This document shows, piece after piece, positions 45,330 through 54,813 of a stretch of 64,000 nt of DNA (position 1 is the stretch's first letter; every line of letters begins with the position of its first letter). The stretch comes from Gammaproteobacteria bacterium (GTDB lineage Bacteria > Pseudomonadota > Gammaproteobacteria > Thiohalomonadales > Thiohalomonadaceae). Both the position numbers and the translations under genes were made by a program. The notes under the pieces are model-generated. The model was not told the origin of the DNA, ran no database searches, and worked only from the letters and a program-made list of their open reading frames with translations. The stretch is from contig JAPHSX010000032.1 of NCBI GenBank assembly GCA_026196575.1, positions 1 to 64,000 of the forward strand. The letters run 5' to 3'.

Positions 45330-46694
45330 ATGATCCATTTCAACGCGCTCTATCGACGGCTGGAACATTTCCTTTTCGGTGAGTTGTGGCGCACCGATGT
45401 TGGCGCCCTGAGCGGGCTGCGCACCCTCTTCTACCGCACCCTGCGGCTGCTGTTCGTGCTGGTGCGAGAACTCTCCAGCGGCCAGCTCAACCTGCGCGCG
45501 ATGTCGCTGGTCTACACCACACTGCTGTCGCTGGTGCCGCTCATTGCGGTGAGCTTCTCTGTGCTCAAGGCCTTCGGCGTGCACAATCAGGTGGAGCCGC
45601 TGCTGTTCAATTTGGTGGAGCCGCTGGGGGCGCAGGGCCAGGAGCTGGTCGCCACTATCCTCTCCTTTGTCGAAAACATGAAGGTGGGGGTGCTTGGGGC
45701 GGTGGGGTTGGCGCTGCTGCTCTACACCGTGGTCTCGCTGATCCAGAAGATCGAGATGGCCTTCAACTACGTCTGGCGCACCAAGGTGACGCGCAGCCTG
45801 TCGCGCCGCTTCAGCGACTACCTGAGCGTCATCATGGTCGGTCCAGTGCTGGTCTTCTCCGCCCTCGGCATGACCGCCTCGGTGATGAACAGCACGGTGG
45901 TGCAGCGCCTCATCGCCATCGAGCCGTTCGGCACGCTGGTGGTGCTGCTCACCAAGCTGATGCCCTTTGTCCTTATCATCCTTGCCTTCACCTTTGTCTA
46001 TATGTTCGTGCCCAATATCAAGGTGCGGCTGCGTGCGGCGCTGGTGGGGGCCATGGTCGGCGGTGTGTTGTGGCAGACGACCGGCATCGTCTTTGCCGCC
46101 TTCGCCAGCAGCTCGACCAAATACGCGGCGATCTACTCCGGCTTCGCCATCCTGATCCTCTTTATGATTTGGCTCTACCTGAGCTGGCTCATCCTGCTGG
46201 TGGGGGCACAGGTGGCCTACTACTATCAGCACCCGGAGCAGGTGCGCCTGAGCAATCAGCGTCAGCCGATGAGCACCGCCTTTCGTGAGCGGCTGGGGCT
46301 GCTGGTGATGTACTGGATCGCCCGCCACTTCGAGGAGGGCGAGCTGCCGTGGAACCTGGAGGCGTTGTCGCAGCAGTTGCAGGTGCCGGGTGACCATCTT
46401 GATGAGGTGTTGACGCTGTTTGAGCAGCACGGCCTGTTGCTGGAGAGCGGCAGCGAGAGCCCCGAATACCTCCTCGCCTTCGACCCGGAAAGGGTGACGG
46501 TTGCCAGGCTGCTGGCGGTGCTGCGTGAACCTGGCGAGGCGCAACGGGAGAGCGAGGGGCGTTGCCTTTCGCGCCCGGAAGTGGATGCCCTGATGCGGCG
46601 CTTGAGTGTGGCGCTGGCGACGCAGCTGGACGGCATGACCCTCAAGCAGCTGGTGCAGCCGTCAGGCGAAGTCGTCGATACCCCGCGTCCCTGA
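45330..46694 (+). CDS. YihY/BrkB family membrane protein with C-terminal winged-helix extension
   Basis: The 454-residue protein has six predicted membrane helices in the first 300 residues (for example LVYTTLLSLVPLIAVSFSVL, LGAVGLALLLYTVVSLIQKI, LILFMIWLYLSWLILLVGAQ). This is the YihY/BrkB family, formerly misnamed ribonuclease BN. Residues about 320-454 form a soluble extension with a winged-helix-like pattern (ALSQQLQVPGDHLDEVLTLF). ATG 45330 is chosen by homology to MIHFNAL; an ATG at 45288 is in frame. Transport function is unproven for the family. Confidence 0.88.
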   Translation: MIHFNALYRRLEHFLFGELWRTDVGALSGLRTLFYRTLRLLFVLVRELSSGQLNLRAMSLVYTTLLSLVPLIAVSFSVLKAFGVHNQVEPLLFNLVEPLGAQGQELVATILSFVENMKVGVLGAVGLALLLYTVVSLIQKIEMAFNYVWRTKVTRSLSRRFSDYLSVIMVGPVLVFSALGMTASVMNSTVVQRLIAIEPFGTLVVLLTKLMPFVLIILAFTFVYMFVPNIKVRLRAALVGAMVGGVLWQTTGIVFAAFASSSTKYAAIYSGFAILILFMIWLYLSWLILLVGAQVAYYYQHPEQVRLSNQRQPMSTAFRERLGLLVMYWIARHFEEGELPWNLEALSQQLQVPGDHLDEVLTLFEQHGLLLESGSESPEYLLAFDPERVTVARLLAVLREPGEAQRESEGRCLSRPEVDALMRRLSVALATQLDGMTLKQLVQPSGEVVDTPRP

Positions 46695-47003
46695 CTCCTC
46701 TCGCTGCTCCTCGCCCCCGTTTTCCGTGCTGGTGTCGGGCTCCGTACGTCGCTCGTGGTGGCGACGTTCGTGGCTGAGTCGGGTGTCCAGGGTGGTGCTG
46801 CTTTTCTTCTGGCGGCGCTCTTGCTGGCGACGCTCCCTGGCGCGGCGCTCTCTCTCTGGCATCACCCTGGGCTCGTGATGCTCCTCGCTCGGGGCGATAC
46901 GCGGGTAGGGCGCCACCTTCTCAGTGGCCTTGACTTCGCGGTGGGAGTCACTCTGTTTAAGCCGTTGCAGTCCGTAATCGTCGGCGGGCGGGGTGATCTT
47001 CAT
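46662..47003 (-). CDS. Highly charged Arg/Glu-rich hypothetical protein
   Basis: The 113-residue ORF (MKITPPADDYGLQRL start) is dominated by RERRARERRQQERRQ and HERRHHERR runs. It is likely disordered and coiled-coil-like. Its end overlaps the convergent YihY-like gene by 33 bp. The ribosome site is weak and starts at 47030 and 47108 are also in frame. It could be a non-coding frame, but the N-terminal sequence is not repetitive and looks like a real protein start. Confidence 0.5.
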   Translation of the reverse strand: MKITPPADDYGLQRLKQSDSHREVKATEKVAPYPRIAPSEEHHEPRVMPERERRARERRQQERRQKKSSTTLDTRLSHERRHHERRTEPDTSTENGGEEQREESGTRGIDDFA

Positions 47004-47167
47004 GCGCTGCTCAGGTGGCCTCGTTGCCATAACATTAGTTGTATGGGGTCGCTGTCGCAAGTTGTTACCAGAGTGCCGCCGGCTGACGCCGGGCGGAGGG
47101 TGGTGCATACTTGCGGTTGTTGTTCACTGCGGTGCATGCCGTTACAGCACCAAGGCGCGGAGGCGTT

Positions 47168-48853
47168 GTGGAGTTTAGTCTGATTGGCAGTTTTATCGGC
47201 GGCATCGGCCTCTTTCTGCTTGGCATGAAGTTGATGACCGACGGGCTGAAGGTGGCGGCGGGGCAGGCGCTGCGCCACATCCTCTCGCAGTGGACCCGCA
47301 CCCCGCTGCGCGGTTTTTTCTCCGGCATCCTCATCACCTCGCTGGTGCAGTCCTCCAGTGCGGTGACCGTGGCGGTGCTCGGTTTTGTCAACGCCGGTCT
47401 GCTCTCCCTGCTGCAGACCGCCTATGTGATCTACGGCACCAATATCGGTACCACCATGACCAGCTGGCTGGTCGCCCTGGTCGGTTTCAATGTCGATATT
47501 CAGGCCCTCGCCCTGCCGCTTATCGGTCTCGGTGTGTTTCTGCACCTGTTTGGCGGGGCGGCACGTCGGGGGGCGCTGGGAATGGCGCTGACCGGATTTG
47601 GCCTCTTTTTTCTCGGTCTTGCCATCCTCAAGGAGGCCTTTGTTGTGGTCGGCGGCGCCATCGTTTTCGTTGACTACCCGAGCGAGGGGTGGGGTCTGCT
47701 GCTCTTTACCGGTATCGGTTTTCTTCTCACCTTTCTGATGCAGTCCTCCAGTGCGGCGATGGCGGTTACCCTCACTGCGGCGGCGGGTGGGCTGATCCCC
47801 CTTACCGCTGCTGCCGCCATGGTGATTGGCGCCAATGTGGGCACCACCACCACCTCCACGCTGGCGGTGATCGGCGCCACCCCCAATGCGCAGCGCACTG
47901 CGGCGGTGCATGTGCTGTTTAATGTCATTACCGCGGTGGCGGCGCTGCTGTTGTTACTACCGCTGTTGTGGCTGGTGCAGTGGCTGAGTGTGGTATTGGG
48001 GCTGGGTGATGCGGTGGCCACCGAGCTGGCCATCTTCCACACCCTGTTCAATATTCTCGGGGTAGGGATGCTCTGGTTTACCACGCCGCATTTGGTACGG
48101 TGGCTGGAGAGGCGTCTGCGCGCCGCCGAGGAGGATCGCGGACGCCCCCGCTACCTGGACAAAAATGTGCTTGCCACCCCGGCGCTGGCGCTCAACGCCA
48201 TTGTCATGGAGCTGGAGCGCACGGGGGTGTTTGCCCGCCAGATGCTGCTTGATGCCCTCAGCAGCGAACAGCACGCCAGCCGCCAGTTGCACCGTGATCG
48301 CAGTGTGCTGGAACGGCTCTCGCAGGCGGTGTATGAGTTTACCGTCACCATGCAGCGCGCCCACCTGCCCGAGGATGTGAGCGAGCACCTGCCGGTGGCG
48401 CTGCGCATCGCCCGTTACTATCTGGAGGGGGCGACCCTGGCGGTCGAGATCGCTACCGCCCAGCAAGAGCTCGACTATATCCAGGACCCGCGTCTCAATG
48501 AGAGCATCGGCCATTTTCGCAGTGAGTGCGCGGCGCTGCTCGCCCTCTCCGACCCCATGCAAGAGGGATACTCCTCGGAGGCGGTACAGCAGGCGCTAAG
48601 CGAACTGGAGGAGCACTACCAGAAGCTCAAGACGCAGCTGCTGCACGCCGGTTCCGACGAGCGCATCGCGATGACGCAAATGGTCGGCCAGCTCAACCTC
48701 TATAGTGAGGTGCGCCGCGCCATGGAACAGTCGGTAAAGGGGGCAAACTATCTGCGTGGGCTGGCCGAATGGGCATCGCATCTGCAGAGGCAACAGGAGC
48801 CGCCGCCCGCCGCCGACCCGCCATCGCCGCCGGACGCCGAGGTGGCGCAGTGA
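47168..48853 (+). CDS. Na+/phosphate cotransporter family protein (NptA-like, PhoU-like C terminus)
   Basis: The 561-residue protein has two inverted membrane repeats, each with the family QSSSA motif (SLVQSSSAVTVAVLGF and LMQSSSAAMAVTLTAA) and G(T/A)NxGTT motifs (YGTNIGTTMTS, GANVGTTTTS). A long cytoplasmic helical C terminus (about 340-545) resembles PhoU. It would import or export phosphate with sodium. The start is GTG 47168 with GGAGG five bases upstream. It lies between the polyphosphate genes ppk1/ppx and pap. Confidence 0.92.
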   Translation: MEFSLIGSFIGGIGLFLLGMKLMTDGLKVAAGQALRHILSQWTRTPLRGFFSGILITSLVQSSSAVTVAVLGFVNAGLLSLLQTAYVIYGTNIGTTMTSWLVALVGFNVDIQALALPLIGLGVFLHLFGGAARRGALGMALTGFGLFFLGLAILKEAFVVVGGAIVFVDYPSEGWGLLLFTGIGFLLTFLMQSSSAAMAVTLTAAAGGLIPLTAAAAMVIGANVGTTTTSTLAVIGATPNAQRTAAVHVLFNVITAVAALLLLLPLLWLVQWLSVVLGLGDAVATELAIFHTLFNILGVGMLWFTTPHLVRWLERRLRAAEEDRGRPRYLDKNVLATPALALNAIVMELERTGVFARQMLLDALSSEQHASRQLHRDRSVLERLSQAVYEFTVTMQRAHLPEDVSEHLPVALRIARYYLEGATLAVEIATAQQELDYIQDPRLNESIGHFRSECAALLALSDPMQEGYSSEAVQQALSELEEHYQKLKTQLLHAGSDERIAMTQMVGQLNLYSEVRRAMEQSVKGANYLRGLAEWASHLQRQQEPPPAADPPSPPDAEVAQ

Positions 48854-49003
48854 GGGGGCTATCTGGACTCGCCAACTAAACCTGACATTTGTCAGGAGAT
48901 GAGGCACAATGGAGCGCGAAACATTTAATAATAATAACGAATTGCGGCAGATCGGCCCGCCAGTCCGTCGCCATTAAAAAAACCACAAAAAAGGAGAGTA
49001 GTG

Positions 49004-51028
49004 ATGGATACCATCCTCGCACCCGGCGTTGCCCTGATCGACAGGCTGCGCTACCCGCTGAAATTTTTCATGATCTTCGTTGTTATGCTGATCCCTATGG
49101 TGTTTATGGGTTACCTGTTGATCTCCGAGATCGAGGGCAAAAACACGGCGCTGGAGGCGGAGCGCGTGGGAATACGCTATTTTTCCGGACTGCGCCCGCT
49201 GCTCCAGCATCTCCCCGAGCACCGGGGGATGGCCGGGGCATTTCTCGGTGGTGATGCCGCCTTTCGCCAGAAGATGCTCGACAAGCAGGGGGCTGTCGAC
49301 GACATGCTCGACAAGCTCGGGAGCGTGGATCGGGAGCTGGGCGAGGCACTGGAGACTGCGGGCAGGGTGAGCAAGTTGCGCGGTGAGTGGGAGACGCTCA
49401 AGGGGGGCGTCTTCGGCATGACCCCCAAGCAGAGCTTTGTTGCCCACGTCGACCTGATCGCCGGTGTTATCGACCTCGGCCACCATGTGGCCAACACCTC
49501 GGGGCTGATCCTCGACCCGTTCCTCGACAGCTACTACATGATGGATCTGGTGGTGATGCAGATGCCGATCCTCACCGAGGGGATGGGGCAGTCGCGTGCC
49601 CTCGGTTCCGTGGCGGCGGCCACGGGTGCGATCTCCACCGACAACTGGGCACAGCTGGCGATTCGTCTGGATCGCATCCGCATGGCGCAAAAGGCGATGA
49701 ACGGCCATATGGAGGTCATCTTTACGGAGAACCCGGCCCTTAGGCCTGCGCTGCAAAACAGCGGGCGTGACGCCTCGGCCGCGGTGGCCACCTTTGCCGA
49801 TCTGATCAGCAGCCGCCTGCTGGAGGCGAAGGCGATCACCATTACCACCGATGAGATCTTTGCCAGCAGCACCAAGGCCATTAACGGCGTGTTTGCGTTT
49901 TATGACGCCATCATGCCGCAGCTGGATAGGCTCTTCATGCAACGCATCGAGGCGGGGAAGAAGACCGAGTTGCTGTCGCTGCTGGCCCTCCTCGGGGTGA
50001 TGCTGCTTATCATCTATATCTTCGCCGCCTTCTACCGTGCCGTGGTTAACTCCATTAGTGCGGTGGCGCGCAGTAGCCAGCAGTTGGCCGATGGCGATCT
50101 GACGGCGACCGTGACCCTGAGCGCCCGTGACGAGATGAGCGCAATCGCCGTGAGTTTCAATAACATGAGCGCCAGTTTCCGTAACCTCGTTGGTCAGGTG
50201 CTTGACTCCAGCGGCCATGTGGCCACGGCGGCGGAGGAGCTTTCGACCATTACCCTGGAGACCAATAACGGTATTGCACGCCAGCAGCTGGAGACCGATC
50301 AGGTGGCCACCGCCATCAACGAGATGAGCGCCACGGTACAGGAGGTGGCGGCCAGTACCCAGAGTGCCTCGGTGGCATCGCACGAGGCCATTAATGAGGC
50401 GCGTGGTGGCGAGCGGGTGGTCGGTCATACCATCAAGCAGATCAATGTGCTGGCGGAGGGTTTGAATCGTTCGGCGCAGACGATTCGGGCACTGGAGGCC
50501 GACAGCGAGAGCATCGGCACCGTGGTGGATGTGATCCGCGGTATCGCTGAACAGACCAACTTGTTGGCGCTCAATGCAGCGATTGAGGCGGCGCGTGCCG
50601 GCGAGCAGGGGCGCGGCTTTGCCGTGGTGGCCGACGAGGTGCGTAACCTGGCCAGCAAAACCCAGGCCTCCACTCAGGAGATCCAGGTCATGATTGAAAA
50701 GCTGCAGGGGGCCGCACGGCGTGCCGCGGAAGAGATGAACAAGAGCAGCGAGCAGACGAATCAGAGCGTGGAGGCCGCCGCGGAGGCGGGCGCGTCACTG
50801 CAGAAGATCACCGCCGCAGTCAACACCATCAACGACATGAACACACACATCGCCAGTGCCGCCGAGGAGCAGTCCGCAGTGGCCGAGGAGATCAACCGCA
50901 GTATTGTCAACATCTCGCAAATCAGTGAGCAAAACGCCACCGGCGCCAGCCAGACATCCTCGGCGAGCCATGAACTGGCGGAGCTGGCCAACTCGCTGCA
51001 GCAGACGATGTCGCGCTTCAAGGTTTAG
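49004..51028 (+). CDS. Methyl-accepting chemotaxis protein
   Basis: The 674-residue chemoreceptor has transmembrane helices at about 14-35 and 325-348, around a helical periplasmic ligand domain of about 290 residues. A HAMP domain follows, then the signalling tip [20 protein letters not shown] with [15 protein letters not shown]. There is no C-terminal CheR/CheB pentapeptide (ends RFKV). ATG 49004 follows AGGAGA by six bases. Ligand unknown; it is unlinked to other che genes here. Confidence 0.95.
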   Translation: MDTILAPGVALIDRLRYPLKFFMIFVVMLIPMVFMGYLLISEIEGKNTALEAERVGIRYFSGLRPLLQHLPEHRGMAGAFLGGDAAFRQKMLDKQGAVDDMLDKLGSVDRELGEALETAGRVSKLRGEWETLKGGVFGMTPKQSFVAHVDLIAGVIDLGHHVANTSGLILDPFLDSYYMMDLVVMQMPILTEGMGQSRALGSVAAATGAISTDNWAQLAIRLDRIRMAQKAMNGHMEVIFTENPALRPALQNSGRDASAAVATFADLISSRLLEAKAITITTDEIFASSTKAINGVFAFYDAIMPQLDRLFMQRIEAGKKTELLSLLALLGVMLLIIYIFAAFYRAVVNSISAVARSSQQLADGDLTATVTLSARDEMSAIAVSFNNMSASFRNLVGQVLDSSGHVATAAEELSTITLETNNGIARQQLETDQVATAINEMSATVQEVAASTQSASVASHEAINEARGGERVVGHTIKQINVLAEGLNRSAQTIRALEADSESIGTVVDVIRGIAEQTNLLALNAAIEAARAGEQGRGFAVVADEVRNLASKTQASTQEIQVMIEKLQGAARRAAEEMNKSSEQTNQSVEAAAEAGASLQKITAAVNTINDMNTHIASAAEEQSAVAEEINRSIVNISQISEQNATGASQTSSASHELAELANSLQQTMSRFKV

Positions 51029-51053
51029 GCTGGGGTGCGCGGCACGGAGTACC

Positions 51054-51590
51054 ATGACAACGACGGGGAGAAAAGCGCAGACAACGGCACGCACTCCAGG
51101 AAAACGGCTGTTGGGCTGGGCCACGCAGCTGGCGGTGTTGCTGCTGCTGGTGCTGGCGCTGGAGGCCTTTCTCACCCGCGATGCGCTGGGGGTGGTGGCG
51201 CCGCCCATTGAGGCCGCGACCCTTGAGGGGGAGCCTTTTTCCCTGCAACAGTTCAGCGGCGAGTCGGCGGTGGTTCACTTCTGGGCCACCTGGTGTCCGG
51301 TGTGCGAGCTGGAGCAGGGGATGGTCGCGACGGCGGCGGTGCGGCTGCCGCTGATCACCGTGGCGATGCAGTCGGGCAGCCCCACCGAGGTGCGCGCCTA
51401 TCTGCAGCAGCAGGGGGTGGCCTATCCGGTGATAAATGATGAACATGGCCAATTGGCAGCCCGGTACGGGGTGAAGGCGGTGCCCGCCAGCTTTATCCTC
51501 GATGGTGCGGGGCGGGTCCGTTTTGCCACACGCGGCTACACCACCGGCTGGGGGCTGCGTATCAGGCTGTGGCTGGCCGGGTTTTTCTAG
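51054..51590 (+). CDS. Membrane-anchored thioredoxin-like protein (ScsD-type)
   Basis: The 178-residue protein has an N-terminal membrane anchor (about 22-42, ATQLAVLLLLVLALEAFLT). The periplasmic TlpA-like thioredoxin domain has active site HFWATWCPVC and cis-Pro in VPASFILD. WCPVC and length match ScsD-type protein disulfide oxidoreductases. ACGGAG precedes ATG 51054. It starts 25 bp after the chemoreceptor, possibly in the same transcript, without an obvious functional link. Confidence 0.88.
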   Translation: MTTTGRKAQTTARTPGKRLLGWATQLAVLLLLVLALEAFLTRDALGVVAPPIEAATLEGEPFSLQQFSGESAVVHFWATWCPVCELEQGMVATAAVRLPLITVAMQSGSPTEVRAYLQQQGVAYPVINDEHGQLAARYGVKAVPASFILDGAGRVRFATRGYTTGWGLRIRLWLAGFF

Positions 51591-51611
51591 CTTCAGTCAT
51601 CAGTCTTCAAG

Positions 51612-51915
51612 CGTAACTGCTCGCCCCCGTACTTACGGAAATAACGGTGGTGAAACACAGCAAGCCCATCCCCCTTTGATGAAGGGGGTTAGAGGGAACC
51701 TCACACTAAATCCCCCTTTTTCAAAGGGGAGAGGTGGGCAGTGCCCACCCTACGATTTTGTTGTGTATGCATGAGGTGAGATCTACGTAAATGTAGGGTG
51801 GGCACTGCCCATCAAAACCACCCCCCAGATTATATTTTTATGCAGGGTGGGCACTGCCCAGAAAAACGGGGGATTGAGGTGGCGGTATAGAGGTGGAACA
51901 CAGTGCCCACCCTAT
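51612..51915. repeat. Composite repeat region with GTAGGGTGGGC palindromes
   Basis: Copy 2 of the GTAACTGCTCG...ACTTACGGAAATAACG repeat (51612-51645) is followed by CCCCCTTT-type inverted segments (51668-51730). Palindromes come next: GGGCAGTGCCCACCCTAC, TGTAGGGTGGGCACTGCCCA, TGCAGGGTGGGCACTGCCCA and CAGTGCCCACCCTATAG. It fills the gene-free interval 51591-51961; no ORF is supported. Confidence 0.8.
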
Positions 51916-51961
51916 AGTTCTGACACCCCCTGGGAGGGGGGTGGGTAGTTACCTTCAAACT

Positions 51962-53452
51962 TCACCCCAGCGCCTGCTCCAGTTGCTCGCAGTAGAGGCG
52001 CAGCGCCTTGATGCGGGCGAAGCGCTTGTCGTTGCCCTCGATCAGGTGCCACGGTGCGTAGTGGGTGCTGGTGCGCTCCACCATGTCGTTGACCGCGTGC
52101 TCATAGTCGTCCCAGCGCTCACGGTTGCGATAGTCGTCATCGGTGATTTTGTACTGCTTGTAGCTGATCTTTTCGCGCTCCTGGAAGCGGCGCAGTTGCT
52201 CCTCCTTGTCGATATGCAGCCAGAACTTCAGCAGCAGGGTGTTGTGCTCGCTCAGCTGTTCCTCAAAGTCGGCGATCTCGGCGTAGGCGCGCATCCACTC
52301 GGCATGACTGGCGAAGCCCTCTACCCGTTCCACCAGTACCCGCCCGTACCAGCTGCGATCGTAGATGGTGACGCGCCCGGCACGCGGGATGTGGCGCCAG
52401 AAACGCCACAGGTAGTGGTGGGCGCGCTCCTCGTCGGTCGGGGCGGCGATCGGGATCACCTGATAGGTACGGGCATCGAGTGAGGGGATGATGCGCCGTA
52501 TCAGTCCCCCCTTGCCACCGGCATCCCACCCTTCCAGCACGATGACGCTGGAGATCTTCTTCTCGTGGGCGGCGCGTGCCAGTTGGTAGAGCCGTCCCTG
52601 GTACTTCTCCAGCTGCGCCTGATAATTTTTTTTGTTCAGGCTCTGCTCCATGTCGAGGGTGCTGAGCAGGGTGCGGGGGCGGGTGAGAACCGGTAGCAGT
52701 TCGGAGCTGGGGGGCGGGGTGTTGCCGTTGCGCTCAAGCTCGTGCTGATCCAGCCGTTGGGTGATGCGGTTGAGCAGGTATTGGCCAACGGTAGTGCTGC
52801 GGTAGTATTCATCGGTGCCCTCGACGATGATCCACGGTGACTCGCCGCTGCTGGTGTCGCGCAGGGTACGTTCGGCGATGGCGCGAAAGGTGTCATAGAG
52901 CTTGAGGTGTTTTTTGTCCTGTTTGGTGACGCGCCAGGCGGTTTCCGGATCGCTCTCAAGCTTTTTCAGCCGCTGCTTTTGCGCCTCCCTACTCAGATGC
53001 AGCCAGATCTTGATGACCAGTGTGCCGTCATCCATCAGCGCCTGCTCGAAGTTTTTGATGCGCAGCAGGTGGCCATCAAGCTCGGCGTCATTGAACTGCT
53101 TTGTTACCCGCTGGGCGATGGGGTGGCTATACCAGGAGCCGACATAGAGACCGATGTGTCCCTTGGGTGGCAGGGCGCGCCAGAAGCGCCAGAACTCGGG
53201 GCGCTCGCGCTCCTCGTCACTCATCTCGCCGAAGGCGAAGGTGCGCAGGTAGCGCGGGTCGAACCATTCGTTGAGCAGGTTGACGGTACGCCCCTTGCCC
53301 GCCCCGTCGACGCCGGAGATCAGTACCAGTACCGGAAAGCCCGCCCCCTTGAGTCGTTCCTGCAGTGTCAGCAGCTCGGTGCGCAGTTGCGGCACCTTTT
53401 CGTTGTAGAGTTTTTTGCTCAGCGTGTGCCCCAGCTCGGCGACTTCGAACAT
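51962..53452 (-). CDS. pap: Polyphosphate:AMP phosphotransferase (two-domain PPK2)
   Basis: The 496-residue protein contains two tandem PPK2 domains. The first has a Walker A SGVDGAGKGRT (46-56). The second has LEGWDAGGKGGLIRR near residue 312 and the Walker B/lid DRSWYGRVLVERVEG. The double-domain architecture is that of Pap (class II PPK2), which phosphorylates AMP to ADP using polyphosphate. AAGGAGAGGGAG precedes ATG 53452. With adk it could regenerate ATP from polyphosphate. Confidence 0.93.
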   Translation of the reverse strand: MFEVAELGHTLSKKLYNEKVPQLRTELLTLQERLKGAGFPVLVLISGVDGAGKGRTVNLLNEWFDPRYLRTFAFGEMSDEERERPEFWRFWRALPPKGHIGLYVGSWYSHPIAQRVTKQFNDAELDGHLLRIKNFEQALMDDGTLVIKIWLHLSREAQKQRLKKLESDPETAWRVTKQDKKHLKLYDTFRAIAERTLRDTSSGESPWIIVEGTDEYYRSTTVGQYLLNRITQRLDQHELERNGNTPPPSSELLPVLTRPRTLLSTLDMEQSLNKKNYQAQLEKYQGRLYQLARAAHEKKISSVIVLEGWDAGGKGGLIRRIIPSLDARTYQVIPIAAPTDEERAHHYLWRFWRHIPRAGRVTIYDRSWYGRVLVERVEGFASHAEWMRAYAEIADFEEQLSEHNTLLLKFWLHIDKEEQLRRFQEREKISYKQYKITDDDYRNRERWDDYEHAVNDMVERTSTHYAPWHLIEGNDKRFARIKALRLYCEQLEQALG

Positions 53453-53553
53453 CTCCCTCTCCTTTAGTCATGGGTGTCTGTCCGTGCAGTATACCCATCA
53501 GGAGGAGAGAAAAGATAAGGCTTAATGCCGATCAGTTAAGCGTCACGTTTCTC

Positions 53554-53615
53554 TGTGGGAGCGGCATCTTGCCGCGAAGTGATGCAAAAAATCGCGGCTG
53601 GAAGCCGCTCCCACA
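53554..53615. repeat. Palindromic repeat, GTGGGAGCGGC type
   Basis: TGTGGGAGCGGCATCTTGCC pairs with GGCTGGAAGCCGCTCCCACA. Confidence 0.8.
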
Positions 53616-53629
53616 ACTATTTTCTTCCT

Positions 53630-53648
53630 TGACTGACTGACTGACTGG
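53630..53648. repeat. TGAC tetranucleotide run
   Basis: About four and a half tandem TGAC units (TGACTGACTGACTGACTGG). A short microsatellite of no evident function just after the 3' end of the Cys-rich gene. Confidence 0.7.
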
Positions 53649-53663
53649 CATTGAAGGCTAAGG

Positions 53664-54104
53664 CTAGCGTTTGTGGCGCGGCTGAAAGGTGCTGATGGCG
53701 CGTACCACCTCGGTGTAGGGGAGTGTCTCGGCCGAGCCGTATTGCGCGAAGGATTGCTCCAGCAGCTGGTGGATGTCGGGGACCACGTCGGCCACCTGGT
53801 GTGTGAGTGAGGCCCGCAGGCCCAGCATGCCGCCGCACTGTACCTTCAGCTCCCTGGCGTGGGGCAGTGGCCCCTCAATATGCGACTGCTTGAGGGCAAA
53901 GGCGGCCTTGTCGCGCAGCACCGCCAGCACCTCAGCGCAGCGCTGGCGACCGCCGGGTGAGAGGCAGGAGACCGCCTCGCGTTCGGCAATAAAGAGTTTT
54001 TGCGAGCGGGAGCAACTGCAGCAGCGACGCAGGATCGCCTTGGCAAAGAGACAGGGGGCGCCGTTTACCTCACGACAGGTTTTTTTGAATTCGCTCTCTT
54101 CCAT
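53664..54104 (-). CDS. Cys-rich conserved protein, unknown
   Basis: The 146-residue protein has eight Cys, seven of them in the first 60 residues (CREVNGAPC, CCSC, CLSPGGRQRC), a pattern that could bind an iron-sulfur cluster or zinc. The C-terminal part is helical. It is the last of three same-strand genes (54814-55467, 54131-54763, 53664-54104) with gaps of 50 and 26 bp, probably one operon. I do not recognise a named family. Confidence 0.7.
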   Translation of the reverse strand: MEESEFKKTCREVNGAPCLFAKAILRRCCSCSRSQKLFIAEREAVSCLSPGGRQRCAEVLAVLRDKAAFALKQSHIEGPLPHARELKVQCGGMLGLRASLTHQVADVVPDIHQLLEQSFAQYGSAETLPYTEVVRAISTFQPRHKR

Positions 54105-54130
54105 CCTCGCCCCGCCAGCAATTGTTAACC

Positions 54131-54763
54131 TCAGTGGGTCTGAGGCATCTGTTGCATCATGCGCTGTTTGTACTGCTCCAGCTGGTCATGGGAGAGGCGC
54201 GCCGTCAGCATCGCCAGCTCCCTTTGCGCCGGTTCGCTCTGATTCATGATGGCGAGGGTGAGCCACTGAAAGGCGGCCTCGTCGTTCTGTTGCACCTGTC
54301 TGCCCTCGGCGAGCAGCTTGCCCAGCATGTACTGTGCCTTGGGGTGGTTTTGGTTGGCGGCATGGCTGTACCACTGCAACATCGCTGTGGGGTCGGGTTC
54401 GATACCGGCGGCCCCGTCGAGATAGATGTCGCCGAGCGCGCACTGGGCATCACTGTCGCCTGCCTCGGCCGCCTCTAGAAAGAGCTGTAGCGCCTCGCTG
54501 TCGCTTCTGCCCAGTGACTCATCGTTAAGGTAGAGCCAGGCCAGCAGGGTGCGGGCCGCCGTCACCTGCTGTTTCAACGCCTTGTTGAGCCACTTGCGCG
54601 CCTGCTGGCTGTTCTGTTTGACGCCGAGGCCGTTGGCGTAGAGCGCCCCCAGTTTGAAGCAGGCGTCGGCATCGTTGCCGGCGGCGGCCGCCTCGATGTC
54701 GGCGAGCTGCTCCTTTTTGAATTCGCCGAGGAATTGATGCAGTTGTTCCGTGGTGCTGGGCAT
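54131..54763 (-). CDS. Sel1-like/TPR repeat protein
   Basis: The 210-residue soluble protein has Sel1-type repeats: DACFKLGALYANGLGVKQNS, then SDAQCALGDIYLDGAAGIEP and HPKAQYMLGKLLAEGRQVQQ. These form a helical protein-binding scaffold. ATG 54763 (MPSTTEQLHQFL) is chosen; the longer frame to 54817 overlaps the upstream gene. It is the middle gene of a probable three-gene operon. Partner unknown. Confidence 0.82.
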   Translation of the reverse strand: MPSTTEQLHQFLGEFKKEQLADIEAAAAGNDADACFKLGALYANGLGVKQNSQQARKWLNKALKQQVTAARTLLAWLYLNDESLGRSDSEALQLFLEAAEAGDSDAQCALGDIYLDGAAGIEPDPTAMLQWYSHAANQNHPKAQYMLGKLLAEGRQVQQNDEAAFQWLTLAIMNQSEPAQRELAMLTARLSHDQLEQYKQRMMQQMPQTH

Positions 54764-54813
54764 AACAAGTTCTCTGCTGTGGGTTGCGGTAATGGTGGCC
54801 GGCGGATTGCTTT

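Noticed and set aside
45255-46544. 429-codon antisense frame opposite the YihY-like gene
   Set aside because: Translation is His/Gln/Asp-rich low complexity, typical of the complement of membrane-protein codons.
51502-51774. ORF overlapping the end of the ScsD-like gene
   Set aside because: It is out of frame with the thioredoxin domain and continues into repeat DNA.
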